A stretch of 46,506 nt of DNA, from contig HF989231.1 in the NCBI GenBank assembly GCA_000431275.1, positions 1 to 46,506 of the forward strand, given 5' to 3'. Positions 1 through 9,734 of the stretch are shown here, one piece after another. Made by a program: the position numbers and the translations under genes. The DNA comes from Prevotella sp. CAG:755 (GTDB lineage Bacteria > Bacteroidota > Bacteroidia > Bacteroidales > Bacteroidaceae). Below the pieces are notes generated by a model. It did not search any database. It worked only from the letters and a program-made list of their open reading frames with translations, and was not told the origin of the DNA. Every line of letters starts with the position of its first letter. The first letter of the stretch is position 1.

Positions 1-1989
1 GCCGTAGCGCGGATGGATGTCATAGGCGAAAAGGACGGCCTGCCCCCGGTCTTTGCTCACATACCCGACGGCCATGTGGTTTGAGCCGTAGGGCGAGACA
101 AGGCGGAACTGGTCGCCGTCCATCACGGCAGGGCCGAAGCTCTTCCAGTTGGCCACGGCCTGGCGGCAGAAGGCGAGCTCATCGGGCGAGAGACGGCCCA
201 GGTCGATGTCGAAGCCGAGCTTGCACATCGAGGCCACGTCGGTGCGGAACTTGATGCCGGCCGCGCGGTTCCAGTCGGTGACGTGGGCGCACATGGCCTT
301 GGCCGGGAAAAACTGGGAGAAGCCCCACTGGATGTAAAGCCGCTCGACGGGGTCGGTGTTGTCGCTGCACCAGAACTCGTCGAAGTATCTGAGCGCCCCG
401 TAGTCGCACCGCGCGCCGCCGCCCGAGCAGAGCATCAGCCGGAGTTCGGGATACTTCTCGCGGACACGGCGGAACACGTTGCTGACGCCCCGTACGTGGT
501 CCACATAGAGCTGTCCCTGGCGTTTGCCCAGGTAGGGCGAATAGACGTTCGTTATAGGACTGTTGCAGTCCCACTTCAACAGGGCGATCTCGGGGTTACG
601 CGTCATCAGCTGGTCGACGACGCCGAAGACGTAGTCCTGCACCTCGGGGTTCGCCAGGTCGAGCACGAGCTGGTGGCGATAGTAATAGGGCTCGCGGTTG
701 GGATAGTGAATGGCCCAGTCCGGGTGTTTCTCGAACAGCTCGCTCTGCGGGTTGACCATCTCCGGCTCGACCCATATCCCGAAACGTACGCCGGCCTTGC
801 GGGCTGCCTCGACAAGGGCGGGCACGCCGCCGGGCAGTTTGGCGCGCGTGGCCTCCCAGTCGCCCAGTCCGGCACGGTCGTTGGCGCGGGGGTATTTGTT
901 GCCGAACCATCCGTCGTCGAGCAGGAAGAGGTCGACGCCCAAGTCCTTGGCCTGCTTCATCAGCCCGGCCAGCCGCTTCTCGTCGAAGTTGAAGCCCGTG
1001 CTCTCCCAGTTGTTCAGCAGGGTGAGTCGTTCGCCCTTCCCGTCGTGCAGGCCGTAACGGCGCGCCCAGTCGTGCAGGCGGCGGCTCCCCTCGCCTGCGC
1101 CCTCCTGGCTGAGCGTGAAGATGAACTCGGGCGTGGTGAAGACGTCGCCCGGGCGCAGCTCATAGGCCGAAGCGTAGGGGTTGACGGCCGGGATGACGCG
1201 CAGGCTGCCCACGTTGTCCACCTCGAACGTAAAGCGGAAGTTTCCTGTCCAGCCGAGCGTCCCCATGAGCACGTCACCGCGGTCCTCCTCGACCGGTGCC
1301 CCGAGGCCCAGCTCGAAGAAGGGCGATGCGTGCATGGCGGCGCGGCTGCCCAGCTTGGTGTCGACCACTTTCTTGCCGAACTGCAAGCGCTGCGAGCTCA
1401 TCTGCGCCTCGCTCGCCCAGTCGCCGCTGAACTCCGTGAGGTAGTAGGCCGTCCGGTCGAAGTAGAGCATCGTCGACGCGTAGGCCGACAGCGTGACAGG
1501 GCCGGGCTCGTTGTGCGTGATGTCGCTCCACGCCTTGATCACGTTCTCCTGCCCGTAGGCCACGTAGTGCAACGTGACGGTCAGGGGATACTGGTCGTCG
1601 CGCAGGATGATGTCGGTCTGCGTCCCGCCGGCGACGGGCTGCGACGTCGATGAAACGTAGTACAGATAGGTGGAGGGATTGCCGTCGTTGTGGGTCACGG
1701 CGAGGGCCGGCTCGAAGTAGTCCTCGTTGCCCGAACCGCTGCACACCTCCCACCCGCGCTGGCTGACGCTGCCGTCAGAGCCGGCGTGGACGTCCCAAGG
1801 CAGCTGGCCGAGGTCGGCGGCGTGACGGAGGCGCTCGCCGTAGTAGGCCTGATAGAGGCGCCCGTTCGGGGCCACTTTAAGGACAAGGTCGGTGGCGTCG
1901 GTGGCTATGCGGATGGTCTTCGGCTCGGCGGCAGCCAAGGCCGTGGCGGCCACGAAAGCCGCAAGGGCGGTCAGGAGAAACGTTTTCAT
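1..1989 (-). CDS. Secreted alpha-galactosidase, GH36 (3' end outside window)
   Basis: Minus-strand gene running off the window's left edge; 663 codons are visible from the ATG at 1989. Residues 1 to about 20 (MKTFLLTALAAFVAATALAA) form a signal peptide, so the enzyme acts in the periplasm or at the surface. The N-terminal half is the beta-sandwich of GH36 enzymes. The barrel begins near LLNNWESTGFNFDE. The nucleophile motif LLKWDCN places Asp474 (codon 568-570) and the acid/base motif WCSDNTDP places Asp543 (codon 361-363); both are intact. Family knowledge: GH36 enzymes release terminal alpha-1,6-galactose from raffinose-type sugars and galactomannan. No SusC/SusD pair is visible, so the polysaccharide context is unknown. 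A Bacteroidota -7 box (TACTTTTG) sits about 100 bases upstream. Family assignment is firm; the exact substrate is inferred. Confidence 0.93.
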   Translation of the reverse strand, partial: MKTFLLTALAAFVAATALAAAEPKTIRIATDATDLVLKVAPNGRLYQAYYGERLRHAADLGQLPWDVHAGSDGSVSQRGWEVCSGSGNEDYFEPALAVTHNDGNPSTYLYYVSSTSQPVAGGTQTDIILRDDQYPLTVTLHYVAYGQENVIKAWSDITHNEPGPVTLSAYASTMLYFDRTAYYLTEFSGDWASEAQMSSQRLQFGKKVVDTKLGSRAAMHASPFFELGLGAPVEEDRGDVLMGTLGWTGNFRFTFEVDNVGSLRVIPAVNPYASAYELRPGDVFTTPEFIFTLSQEGAGEGSRRLHDWARRYGLHDGKGERLTLLNNWESTGFNFDEKRLAGLMKQAKDLGVDLFLLDDGWFGNKYPRANDRAGLGDWEATRAKLPGGVPALVEAARKAGVRFGIWVEPEMVNPQSELFEKHPDWAIHYPNREPYYYRHQLVLDLANPEVQDYVFGVVDQLMTRNPEIALLKWDCNSPITNVYSPYLGKRQGQLYVDHVRGVSNVFRRVREKYPELRLMLCSGGGARCDYGALRYFDEFWCSDNTDPVERLYIQWGFSQFFPAKAMCAHVTDWNRAAGIKFRTDVASMCKLGFDIDLGRLSPDELAFCRQAVANWKSFGPAVMDGDQFRLVSPYGSNHMAVGYVSKDRGQAVLFAYDIHPRYG

Positions 1990-2091
1990 ACTTGTGGCGT
2001 TTTTGTGCGTTTTGCGCGTTTTTACGATGTCTGTCCCCGCTCCTCGCCCCGCAGGCTGCGCCGGAAAGGCTCGGGTTTGGCGGGCTACACA

Positions 2092-2099
2092 CAAAAGTA
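2092..2099 (-). promoter_or_regulatory. Predicted -7 box for the alpha-galactosidase gene
   Basis: TACTTTTG on the minus strand matches the Bacteroidota TAnnTTTG box. It would give a leader of roughly 95 bases before the ATG at 1989. No clear TTG lies at the -33 distance, so the call is moderate. Confidence 0.45.
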
Positions 2100-2150
2100 C
2101 GGCTTTTCCGGCAAACTCCGCACCGTTTTCCGCATCCTTTTTCAAGCGCG

Positions 2151-2188
2151 ACGCCCTCCCGGGCAGGAATTTCAGCCGGGGAGGGCGT
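2151..2188 (+). terminator. Hairpin, terminator-like
   Basis: ACGCCCTCCCGG (2151-2162) pairs with CCGGGGAGGGCGT (2176-2188) with one bulged base, followed on the plus strand by TTTCT. No plus-strand gene precedes it, so its role is unclear; it may simply separate transcription units or be a structured repeat. Confidence 0.4.
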
Positions 2189-2265
2189 TTCTCCCGCCCG
2201 CCGTGCAGGCCGGCGGAGAGCCAGCCGGGCAATGCGCCGGACGGGCAGCCGTTTCCGCCGGCAGG

Positions 2266-2442
2266 CTACGAGAGAGCCGCAGCGTCGTTCCCCCGCCGCG
2301 GGGCGCCCGGGGCGTCGGCCTCGCCGGAGGCCGGTTTCCCCTCCTCGGCCCGGGGCGCAAGGTTGTCCATACTCTCGCCCATGCTCAGGGCGACGGCCAG
2401 GTTCATGAAAGAGCAATACGAGTTCATCATCTTTACGTACAT
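2266..2442 (-). CDS. Possible small protein of unknown function (58 aa)
   Basis: Short minus-strand frame starting MYVKMMNSYCSFMNLAVALSM, with an upstream in-frame GTG at 2454. The first half has natural-looking composition with several Met, Asn and Tyr residues and a hydrophobic stretch. The second half is Ala/Gly/Pro/Glu-rich and could be chance translation of GC-rich DNA. It lies in the 600-base space between the alpha-galactosidase gene and the repeat block. I recognise no family and see no convincing promoter. It may be nothing more than an open frame. Confidence 0.3.
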   Translation of the reverse strand: MYVKMMNSYCSFMNLAVALSMGESMDNLAPRAEEGKPASGEADAPGAPRRGNDAAALS

Positions 2443-2599
2443 TTTTAGGTTCACACTGCACGTAAGACCGCCCCGCCGCCCCGGCGTTTAACCTCCGGCA
2501 TACGATTTAATCCAGTTTAGTGGAGCAAAAGGTTTCTTCACCTCCGCGAAAATCCATTAAACGGTGCGCATTCACTGACGTAGTGACAAGAAGAAGAGA

Positions 2600-2662
2600 C
2601 CGGCCGTCCGGAAAAACTGTCACTGCGACAGGAAAAACAAGCCGGCCGACAGTTTCAACGCG
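2600..2662. repeat. 21-bp tandem repeat array, 3 units
   Basis: Units start at 2600, 2621 and 2642, with cores CCGGCCGTCCGG, CACTGCGACAGG and CCGGCCGACAG. They match the dispersed 21-bp family found at eight other places in the window. The array directly precedes the REP block. Confidence 0.75.
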
Positions 2663-2698
2663 TCGGCAGACAACGTGGCCGCCACACACGCCGCCCAA

Positions 2699-3705
2699 CG
2701 TAGGGGCGACATTTGTGTCGCCCGGATAACCGTCGCAACGCCGCAATTGGCCGGAAACACCGCGCACACCGCCGCGCGCAATGCCGCGGACGGGTTGTGC
2801 CGTGCCGGCACCGGGCGTCATAAATGGCGCCCCTACGTCCATCACCGCGCGCCAGCCGACGCAACGCCGCAGGATGCCGCCGCCAAACGTAGGGGCGACA
2901 CTTGTGTCGCCCGAATAACCGTCGCAACGCCGCAATTGGCCGGAAACACCGCGCACACCGCCGCGCGCAATGCCGCGGACGGGTTGTGCCGTGCCGGCAC
3001 CGGGCGTCATAAATGGCGCCCCTACGTCCATCACCGCGCGCCAGCCGACGCAACGCCGCAGGATGCCGCCGCCAAACGTAGGGGCGACACTTGTGTCGCC
3101 CGAAAGACCGACGCAACGCCGCAATTGGCCGGAAACATCGCGTACAACGCCGCGAACAACGCCGCGGACGGGTTGTGCCGTTCCGGCACCGGGCGTCATA
3201 AATGGCGCCCCTACGTCCATCACCGCGCGCCAGCCGACGCAACGCCGCAGGATGCCGCCGCCAAACGTAGGGGCGACACTTGTGTCGCCCGGAAAACCGC
3301 CGCAACGCCGCAATTGGCCGGCATCATCGCGCACACCGCCGCGAACAACGCCGCGAACGGGTTGTGCCGTTCCGGCACCGGGCGTCATAAATGGCGCCCC
3401 TACGTCCATCACCGCGCGCCAGCCGACGCAACGCCGCAGGATGCCGCCGCCAAACGTAGGGGCGACACTTGTGTCGCCCGAAAGACCGACGCAACGCCGC
3501 AATTGGCCGGAAACATCGCGTACAACGCCGCGAACAACGCCGCGGACGGGTTGTGCCGTTCCGGCACCGGGCGTCATAAATGGCGCCCCTACGTCCATCA
3601 CCGCGCGCCAGCCGACGCAACGCCGCAGGATGCCGCCGCCAAACGTAGGGGCGACACTTGTGTCGCCCGGATAACCGTCGCAACGCCGCAATTGGCCGGC
3701 ATCAC
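2699..3705. repeat. 189-bp tandem repeat array built of paired REP-like palindromes
   Basis: The palindrome GTAGGGGCGACA...TGTCGCCC recurs at about 2701, 2890, 3079, 3268, 3457 and 3646, exactly 189 bases apart. Between each pair lies an inverted relative (CGGGCGTCAT...ATGGCGCCCCTAC) at 2812, 3001, 3190, 3379 and 3568. Each 189-bp unit therefore holds one forward and one reverse palindrome, like the BIMEs of enterobacteria. The units are not identical: the inter-palindrome parts of the third and fifth repeats match each other (CGTACAACGCCGCGAACAAC) and differ from the first two. Because 189 is a multiple of three, long open frames run through it on several strands; none looks like a real protein. 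No transposase lies within the window near it. Confidence 0.93.
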
Positions 3706-3721
3706 CGCGCGCCGGCCCGCG

Positions 3722-5917
3722 TCAGATGCGGCAACGGGCAAGGAGCAAACTGCTCGTCACGACCGACACCGACGAAAAGGCCATGCACGCCGCCGACACA
3801 CCGGGCGTCAGCATCAGCCCCCACACGGGAAAGAGCGCCCCGGCGGCGAGGGGAATGCCCACGGCGTTGTAGACGCACGCCCAGAAGAGGTTGCGGCGGA
3901 TGGTGCCGACGGTCTTTTCGGACAGCCGGATGGCACGCGGCAGGAGGCGCAGGTCGGACGTCATCAAGGTCAGTTGCGCCACGGAACGGGCGATGTCCGT
4001 CCCCCGCCCCATGGCCACGGAGATGTCGGCAGCGGCCAAGGCGGGCGCGTCGTTGACACCGTCGCCCGCCATCGCTACGACGTGGCCTCCGGCTTGGAGG
4101 GCACGCACTGCGTCGGCCTTGTCCGTCGGGAGCAAAGCGGCATGCACCTCGCCGATGCCGGCCTCGCTGGCCACGGCACGTGCAGCCGTCTCGTTGTCGC
4201 CCGTCATGAGCACCACGCGGCGCCCCATCGCGCGGAGCCGTCCGACGGCTTCGGCCGAATGGGGCTTGATGCGGTCGCCCACGGCGAAGCAGACAAGGCG
4301 CCCGGCGCCGCGACCGAAATAGACGTGGGTCAGGCCGTCGTCCGCCTCACTGCCGACGGGGCAGCCCATCGCAGCGGCCAGCCGGGCGTTGCCAGCCCAG
4401 TACGTGGCGCCGCCGGCGGTGGCTTTCACGCCCAGTCCGGGCAGGTTTTCGAACGCATCGACTGCTGGCCCTTCCGCCACGACATCTGCCAGCGAAGCGG
4501 CCACAGCCTCAGCCGTCGGATGTTCGGAACGCCGCTCCATGCTGCGCAACACGGCCAGGTCTGCGGGCTGAAGTCCAGGCATGTCGGTGCGGCTCACTAC
4601 CTCCGGGCGGCCCTCGGTGAGCGTACCGGTCTTGTCGAGCGCCACAGTGTCCGTGCGACGCAAGCGTTCGAGCGCCTCCGCGTCCTTAATGTAAATATGT
4701 TCTTTCGCCCCGCGGCCGATGCCTACCATGATGGCCGTCGGCGTGGCCAGGCCGAGCGCGCAGGGACAGGCTATGACCGTGACCGACACGGCGGCGAGGA
4801 CGGCGCGTGGAAGGGCGTCCCATCCGCCCACGGCAAGCCAAAGCACGAACGTCAGCGCCGCCAGTCCCAGCACAACGGGAACGAAAACGGCCGTCACGCG
4901 GTCGACGATACGCTCGACGGGGGCTTTCGACCCCTGGGCGTCGCGCACGGCCTTCACGATGCCGGCCAGCACAGTGGTGGCGCCGACCGCCGAAGCCTCG
5001 ACAAGGAGGGTGCCGCGCCCGTTGACCGTCCCGGCCAGCACACGGCTGCCCCGCACTTTTTCCACAGGCAGAGGCTCACCGCTGATCATACTTTCGTCGA
5101 CCGCCGAGGAGCCCTCGACCACTTGTCCGTCGACAGCCACCTGCTCGCCGGGGCGCACGCGGATGCGATCGCCCTTCATCAGCACAGCCATAGGGCGGTC
5201 GGCCTCGGTGCCGTCGGGCAGGACCACGCGGGCCGTGCGGGGCTGCAAGCCCATGAGGCTGCGGATGGCCTCGCCGGTGCGGTGTTTGGCCCTTTCTTCC
5301 ATGACCTTTCCCGTGAGGACAAAGGCCGTAATCATGGCCGTTGCTTCGTAATAGCACGGCGGCATCATTCCCCGGCTCGTCCATACTTGCGGGAAAAGCG
5401 TCCCGACAAGGCTGAACACGAAAGCAATGGTCGTGCTCACGGCCACAAGGGTGTCCATGTTGGTCTGCCCGGCACGGGCGGCGCGCCAAGCGGCCGTCAG
5501 GAACGGCAGTGTGGAATAGGCCACCACCGGCAGGACCAGCAGCAACGCCGTCCACCGCATCGTGGCGCCCTCGGCCATGAACATAAGGGCCATGAGCGGC
5601 ACGGTCCACACCCACGCCATCACACACCGCCTCATGAGCGAGCGGCGATAGGCACGCTGTGCCGCTTCCTGCTGCCGGGCGGCCTCGTCGGGGTCTTCGG
5701 TGATGAGGCCGAACCCGGCGCGGCCCACGGCCTCGCGCATCTTCTCGGGCGTGGCGCGGTCGGGGTCGTAGGTGACACTGACGGTGGCAGCGGCCAAGTT
5801 GACCGCCGCGTGGTCCACACCGTCGACGGTAAGGAGCATCCGCTCCACGTTGTGCGCACAAGCGGCGCAGTGCATCCCCATGACGGGGAACGTATCTGTT
5901 TTCTTCATCGTTGCCAT
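3722..5917 (-). CDS. copA: Copper-exporting P1B-type ATPase (CopA-like)
   Basis: 731 residues; pumps Cu+ or Ag+ out across the inner membrane using ATP. An N-terminal heavy-metal-associated domain carries the metal site GMHCAAC. Membrane segments follow, with the CPC ion-site motif ([13 protein letters not shown]), the phosphorylated Asp in DKTGT, the soft-metal His-Pro dipeptide ([10 protein letters not shown]) and the hinge GDGVND. CPC plus HP indicates monovalent copper or silver rather than zinc. Only one HMA domain is present, as is usual in Bacteroidota. The start at 5917 (MATMKK) is the first Met after the promoter; 5908 (MKKTDT) is equally possible. The open frame extends further upstream but beyond the promoter, so the longer form is unlikely. 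The stop abuts the REP block. Confidence 0.93.
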   Translation of the reverse strand: MATMKKTDTFPVMGMHCAACAHNVERMLLTVDGVDHAAVNLAAATVSVTYDPDRATPEKMREAVGRAGFGLITEDPDEAARQQEAAQRAYRRSLMRRCVMAWVWTVPLMALMFMAEGATMRWTALLLVLPVVAYSTLPFLTAAWRAARAGQTNMDTLVAVSTTIAFVFSLVGTLFPQVWTSRGMMPPCYYEATAMITAFVLTGKVMEERAKHRTGEAIRSLMGLQPRTARVVLPDGTEADRPMAVLMKGDRIRVRPGEQVAVDGQVVEGSSAVDESMISGEPLPVEKVRGSRVLAGTVNGRGTLLVEASAVGATTVLAGIVKAVRDAQGSKAPVERIVDRVTAVFVPVVLGLAALTFVLWLAVGGWDALPRAVLAAVSVTVIACPCALGLATPTAIMVGIGRGAKEHIYIKDAEALERLRRTDTVALDKTGTLTEGRPEVVSRTDMPGLQPADLAVLRSMERRSEHPTAEAVAASLADVVAEGPAVDAFENLPGLGVKATAGGATYWAGNARLAAAMGCPVGSEADDGLTHVYFGRGAGRLVCFAVGDRIKPHSAEAVGRLRAMGRRVVLMTGDNETAARAVASEAGIGEVHAALLPTDKADAVRALQAGGHVVAMAGDGVNDAPALAAADISVAMGRGTDIARSVAQLTLMTSDLRLLPRAIRLSEKTVGTIRRNLFWACVYNAVGIPLAAGALFPVWGLMLTPGVSAACMAFSSVSVVTSSLLLARCRI

Positions 5918-5984
5918 AGGACTATATATATTAATGAGTAAAAACACCCGCGCGGCACAAGGCGCACCGCCACGGCTCCGGCCG

Positions 5985-5992
5985 CAAAGATA
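5985..5992 (-). promoter_or_regulatory. Predicted -7 box for copA
   Basis: TATCTTTG on the minus strand matches TAnnTTTG exactly and lies 68 bases upstream of the chosen start. The -33 element is not clear. It rules out the longer N-terminal extension that the open frame would allow. Confidence 0.55.
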
Positions 5993-6146
5993 CGGCATTC
6001 TGCGCGCAACCGGGTGGCAACGGCGATTTTTTGACGCAGCGGGACGAACGCACGGAGGCCGGCGCACAAAGCGGGCGGAAGCACCCGAGACGCGGGCTCG
6101 GCCGCCTGCGGCCATCCCGGCCGGCGCGAAAATCCCGGGGACATCC

Positions 6147-6177
6147 TTGCGCGTTCCGATCATTTGCGCTATGTTTG
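6147..6177 (+). promoter_or_regulatory. Strong predicted promoter for a leader or small RNA
   Basis: TTG at 6147-6149, a 20-base gap, then TATGTTTG at 6170-6177: a full match to the Bacteroidota -33/-7 pattern. Transcription would begin near 6184 in a gene-free stretch. Confidence 0.6.
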
Positions 6178-6183
6178 CCGCGC

Positions 6184-6448
6184 ACACCAGGAGTTCATCC
6201 TGAGGGGAGATTACATTACCTTGGCAATTCGGCAGGCTTTCCGGAGGCTGCTGAAAGTAATGGGACGGCTCTTCTCCCCGCACCCGACACCAATTCACGG
6301 ATATTTCACGCTGCGTCCCGTCTTGCAGCCATACCGAGGACCGACACGTCCTCAGGGACAGCTTACGCTATGGACACAGTTGAAATATCTGGCACACCAC
6401 GACCAGCCCCCACCGGCTCGCTCCCCTTCGTCGACAGGGGGAGCGCGT
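6184..6448 (+). ncRNA. Candidate structured small RNA or long 5' leader
   Basis: The 656-base gap between copA and the LRR gene has no credible protein. Downstream of the promoter it contains three foldable elements. GGGGAGA (6204-6210) pairs with TCTCCCC (6273-6279), enclosing a CATTAC/GTAATG helix. GAGGAC (6336-6341) pairs with GTCCTC (6348-6353). A GC-rich hairpin CGCTCCCC (6419-6426) with GGGGAGCG (about 6438-6445) is followed by a short T run. It does not show the conserved blocks of RNase P, tmRNA or SRP RNA. It could be an independent RNA or an attenuating leader for the LRR gene at 6574. Confidence 0.4.
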
Positions 6449-6573
6449 TTCCCGGCTCCCCGCGAAACTGCCCGGCATCCCTGCGCCGCAAGCGAGGGCC
6501 GCCCCGCCATGCACTCCCCACTTATTCACACAACACATAAACACTACATATACACACCAAAAACGAACCACAC

Positions 6574-9420
6574 ATGATACACACTATCACGAAACACCTG
6601 GCCGCACTGGCCGTCGCCCTGCTGCCCGCCACGGGCATGGCGACAGACTTCACAGTGGACGGCATCTGGTATGACATCACGAGCACAAGCACAGTTGAGG
6701 TGGCGGGAGCAAGGAGAGACGCAGGCTCTGGCGGCCGCATCGTCATCCCCAGCACCGTCGAATACAGAGGCCAGACCTACCGCGTGACGGCCATCGGCAA
6801 CAAAGCTTTCGAAAATGACACTTATGTCACGTCGGTCAGCATCCCCGGGAGCGTCACCACCATTGGCGACTACGGCTTCCGAAACTGCGATTCGCTCACC
6901 ACCGTGACGATGAGCGAAGGGCTCACCACCATCGGCGACTACGGCTTCCAGGGTTGCGACGCCCTGACGGCCGTCGACATCCCCGACGGCGTCACCACCA
7001 TCGGCGACGAATGCTTTTCAAACTGCGACGCCCTGACGGCCGTCGACATCCCCGACGGCGTCACCACGCTTGGCGACTACTGTTTTGCCAACTGCCACGC
7101 TCTGACGTCGCTCAGCATTCCCGGAAGTGTCACGTCGTTTGGAAGTGGATGCTTCCGATACTGCACCAGCCTCACCTCCGTGACGCTGCAAGAGGGGCTC
7201 GGCGCCTTGGGGGACTTCTGTTTCGAATGCTGCGAGAACTTGACGTCCATCGACATCCCTAAGAGTGTCACCACGATTGGCAGCTACTGCTTTCAGGGTT
7301 GCACAAGCCTCGCGTCAGTCAGCCTCCCCGAGAGTCTCACCACCATCGGTGGCTCTTGCTTCGCGGGCTGTCCCCTCACCTCCGCCAACCTCTCCGAGAA
7401 CCTCACCTACCTTGGAGGGAGAGCGTTCCAATCGACAAAGCTGACCGCCGTAACCTTGCCTGAGGGGTTGGCCGCCGTGGACGGTTACTGCTTCTCCGAC
7501 TGCACCAGCCTGACGTCGGTCAGCTTCAAGGGGGCGACGGAAATCGGGGCCAATGCCTTCTCGGGCTGCACCGCGCTGGCCATGGTGGATTTCGGGCCAG
7601 GCGTGCCCTGCATCGGCGCAGAGGCTTTCAAGGGTTGCACCGCCCTCCGCGAGGCCCACATTGCGGGCAACGGCTCAACAGCCGTGAACAAATACGCGTT
7701 CCAAGGCTGCACCAGCCTCGCGTCGGTCAGCATCGGCGCCGGCGTGACCGCCATCTACAACTCGGCCTTCTCGGGCTGCACCGCGCTGGCCGACCTCACG
7801 ATCGAGGACGCCGACGTGCCGCTCCACATGGGCTACGCGTACGAGTCCGGCATCCTCTTCGGCCGCTGCCCGTTGGAGAGCGTCTACCTCGGGCGTGACT
7901 TGGAGTATGACTACGTTATCCAAGGCGACCGCTCGCCGTTCTACGGCATCACCACGCTCCGCGACCTCGTCGTCGGCGAGCACGTCACGACCGTCGACGA
8001 CTACTGTTTCCACGGCTGCACAGGCCTCGCGTCGGTCAGCCTCGGCAGCCACGTCGCGACGATCGGCGAATACGCCTTCTACGGCTGCACGGGCCTCACC
8101 TCGGTCAGCCTCCCCGCGAGCGACACCACCGTCAGCAACTACGCGTTCCACGGCTCGGGCCTCACGTCGGTGCGTTTTGAAGACAGCGATTCGCTGCTGA
8201 CGCTCGGCACGTCCGTGTTCGACGAAGCCCCGCTGGCGAGTCTCTACCTCGGGCGCAACATTGAGGGGACGATCCGCGCCCTCTACATGACCGACCTCAG
8301 CTTCGGCCCGAACGTGACGCGCATCTGCGACTACGCGTTCCCCGACTGCATGGCCCTGACATCCGTCCGCTTGCCCGAGGGGCTCGACACGATAGGCAAC
8401 AATGCTTTCTCGAACTCAGGGCTCACCTCCATCACCACGCCCGAGAGCCTGCGGAGCATCGGCGTGGATGCTTTCAGAAACTGCAACAACCTGACGACCG
8501 TCGCGCTCAACGACGAGCTCAGCGAATTGAGCTTCGGAGCCTTCTGGTTTTGCCAATCGTTGAAACAGGTGAACATCCCGTTGGGCCTTGACACGATTAA
8601 ACCGTACACGTTCGCCGAGACGGCCTTGGAAACCGTCGCCATCCCCGGGCACGTCGAACTGGTCGACAGCGGTGCCTATACGTACTGCGAAGCCCTCAGG
8701 GAGGTGACCATAGCCGACGGCGTGAAAGCCCTAAAAGGCTACGTCTTCTCGAACTGCGGACAGCTCCGCGAGCTGACCCTGCCGGCCAGCCTCAGCACCA
8801 TCGGGCACGACACCTTTCACGACTGCACCGCGCTGACCGCCGTCAGCCTGCCCGCAGGCCTGCGGCGTATCGACGACGACCTGTTCAGCGGCTGCTCGAA
8901 CCTGTCCACAGTACACCTCGGCGCGGGGCTCGAAGTGATCGGCGAGGATGCCTTTGCCGACTGCCGTTCGCTCACGGCCATCACCCTGCCCCCGGCGGTG
9001 AAGCGCGTGGAGAGTGAGGCTTTCACGGGCTCCACGCTCCTGTCCGTCACGGTGCAGGCCGCCACGCCGCCCGAGGCCGAGGCTGACGCTTTCGACCCCA
9101 TCCACTACATGAACGCCCTGCTCACCGTGCCCTTGGGCCACGCCGCCGACTATGCCGCCGCCCCCTGCTGGATGAACTTCCAGCGGCGCGCCGAGACCGT
9201 GGTCGACGGCATCCAGACCGTCCCGGGCGCCGCCAGCGGCCTGACGGTGCGCATCCATGGCCTCACCCTCACCGTCGAGGGCACCGAGGGCGCAGTCGAG
9301 GTCTACGACACGGCCGGCGCCCTCGTCCGGAGCGGCCGTGCCGGGCAGCCCATCGCCCTGCCGCAGGGTGGCACCTACGTGGTCCGCACCCCGGCCGGTG
9401 CGCGCAAGGTGGCGCTCTGA
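6574..9420 (+). CDS. Secreted BspA-like leucine-rich repeat protein
   Basis: 948 residues. Residues 1 to about 23 are a signal peptide (MIHTITKHLAALAVALLPATG). Residues from about 55 to 840 are dozens of LRR_5-type repeats of the form ITxIGxYCFxxCxxLTSVxIPxSV, typical of Bacteroidales surface proteins of the BspA type. The last 70 residues (VEVYDTAGALVRSG to GTYVVRTPAGARKVAL) resemble the C-terminal beta-sandwich tail found on secreted Bacteroidales proteins, including type IX cargo. Family members bind host matrix or other cells, but the ligand here cannot be inferred. The DNA is internally repetitive (for example around 6950-7060), so copy number may vary by recombination. It stands alone, with no cotranscribed neighbour. 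Confidence 0.93.
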   Translation: MIHTITKHLAALAVALLPATGMATDFTVDGIWYDITSTSTVEVAGARRDAGSGGRIVIPSTVEYRGQTYRVTAIGNKAFENDTYVTSVSIPGSVTTIGDYGFRNCDSLTTVTMSEGLTTIGDYGFQGCDALTAVDIPDGVTTIGDECFSNCDALTAVDIPDGVTTLGDYCFANCHALTSLSIPGSVTSFGSGCFRYCTSLTSVTLQEGLGALGDFCFECCENLTSIDIPKSVTTIGSYCFQGCTSLASVSLPESLTTIGGSCFAGCPLTSANLSENLTYLGGRAFQSTKLTAVTLPEGLAAVDGYCFSDCTSLTSVSFKGATEIGANAFSGCTALAMVDFGPGVPCIGAEAFKGCTALREAHIAGNGSTAVNKYAFQGCTSLASVSIGAGVTAIYNSAFSGCTALADLTIEDADVPLHMGYAYESGILFGRCPLESVYLGRDLEYDYVIQGDRSPFYGITTLRDLVVGEHVTTVDDYCFHGCTGLASVSLGSHVATIGEYAFYGCTGLTSVSLPASDTTVSNYAFHGSGLTSVRFEDSDSLLTLGTSVFDEAPLASLYLGRNIEGTIRALYMTDLSFGPNVTRICDYAFPDCMALTSVRLPEGLDTIGNNAFSNSGLTSITTPESLRSIGVDAFRNCNNLTTVALNDELSELSFGAFWFCQSLKQVNIPLGLDTIKPYTFAETALETVAIPGHVELVDSGAYTYCEALREVTIADGVKALKGYVFSNCGQLRELTLPASLSTIGHDTFHDCTALTAVSLPAGLRRIDDDLFSGCSNLSTVHLGAGLEVIGEDAFADCRSLTAITLPPAVKRVESEAFTGSTLLSVTVQAATPPEAEADAFDPIHYMNALLTVPLGHAADYAAAPCWMNFQRRAETVVDGIQTVPGAASGLTVRIHGLTLTVEGTEGAVEVYDTAGALVRSGRAGQPIALPQGGTYVVRTPAGARKVAL

Positions 9421-9560
9421 CGCGCCACCCGGTCCGTCCCTTTCGCTGTTTCTCCGCCCCTGCCCGCGTTCGGTTTCCGGCCAGCGCCAGCAGGGGCATT
9501 CGTTTGCTTCGCCTGCGCTTCCGCACATGCTGCGGCTGCACACCGCGCGGCCCTTCACCC

Positions 9561-9644
9561 TGTCGTCGCGACCGTCATTTCTGTCGTCGCGACTGTTTTT
9601 CCTATCGCTGCGACCGTCGTTTCTGTCACTGCGACCGTGACGAC
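9561..9644. repeat. 21-bp tandem repeat array, 4 units
   Basis: Units at 9561, 9582, 9603 and 9624 with exact 21-base period; each carries TGTC(G/A)(T/C)(C/T)GCGAC. Same family as the other dispersed 21-bp arrays. It lies between the LRR gene and the efflux operon promoter. Confidence 0.85.
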
Positions 9645-9700
9645 CGACAGGGCGGTCCGAAAAAAAATAGCCCTGCGCGTGATTTTTTTCGGGAAAACAT

Positions 9701-9731
9701 TTGGTGCGTTCACTGCGTTTGCCTACTTTTG
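9701..9731 (+). promoter_or_regulatory. Promoter of the ABC/GntR operon
   Basis: TTG at 9701-9703, 20-base spacer, TACTTTTG at 9724-9731: full Bacteroidota match. The predicted start near 9738 lies inside the dyad described next. Confidence 0.7.
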
Positions 9732-9734
9732 CAG

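Noticed and set aside
283..1653. 456-residue plus-strand frame in the first 2 kb
   Set aside because: Shadow of the alpha-galactosidase gene, which has intact catalytic motifs on the other strand.
2507..3691. Open frames of 394, 216 and 234 residues across the repeat block, with recurring RHKCRPYV-type peptide
   Set aside because: They arise because the 189-bp period is a multiple of three; frames are open on both strands and translate palindromes. No start context or domain.
2699..3705. CRISPR array
   Set aside because: No unique spacers between repeats and no cas genes; the whole 189-bp unit repeats.
2675..5941. 1088-residue plus-strand frame through the repeats and copA
   Set aside because: Antisense shadow of copA joined to the repeat frame; copA on the minus strand carries all P-type ATPase motifs.
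6184..6448. RNase P RNA, tmRNA or SRP RNA
   Set aside because: Conserved blocks of each (for example GAGGAAAGTCC, a tag ending in ALAA, GGAAG near a GCA loop) are missing.
9561..9644. CRISPR-like or minisatellite reading of 21-bp arrays
   Set aside because: Units are contiguous with no spacers; better described as dispersed tandem repeats.
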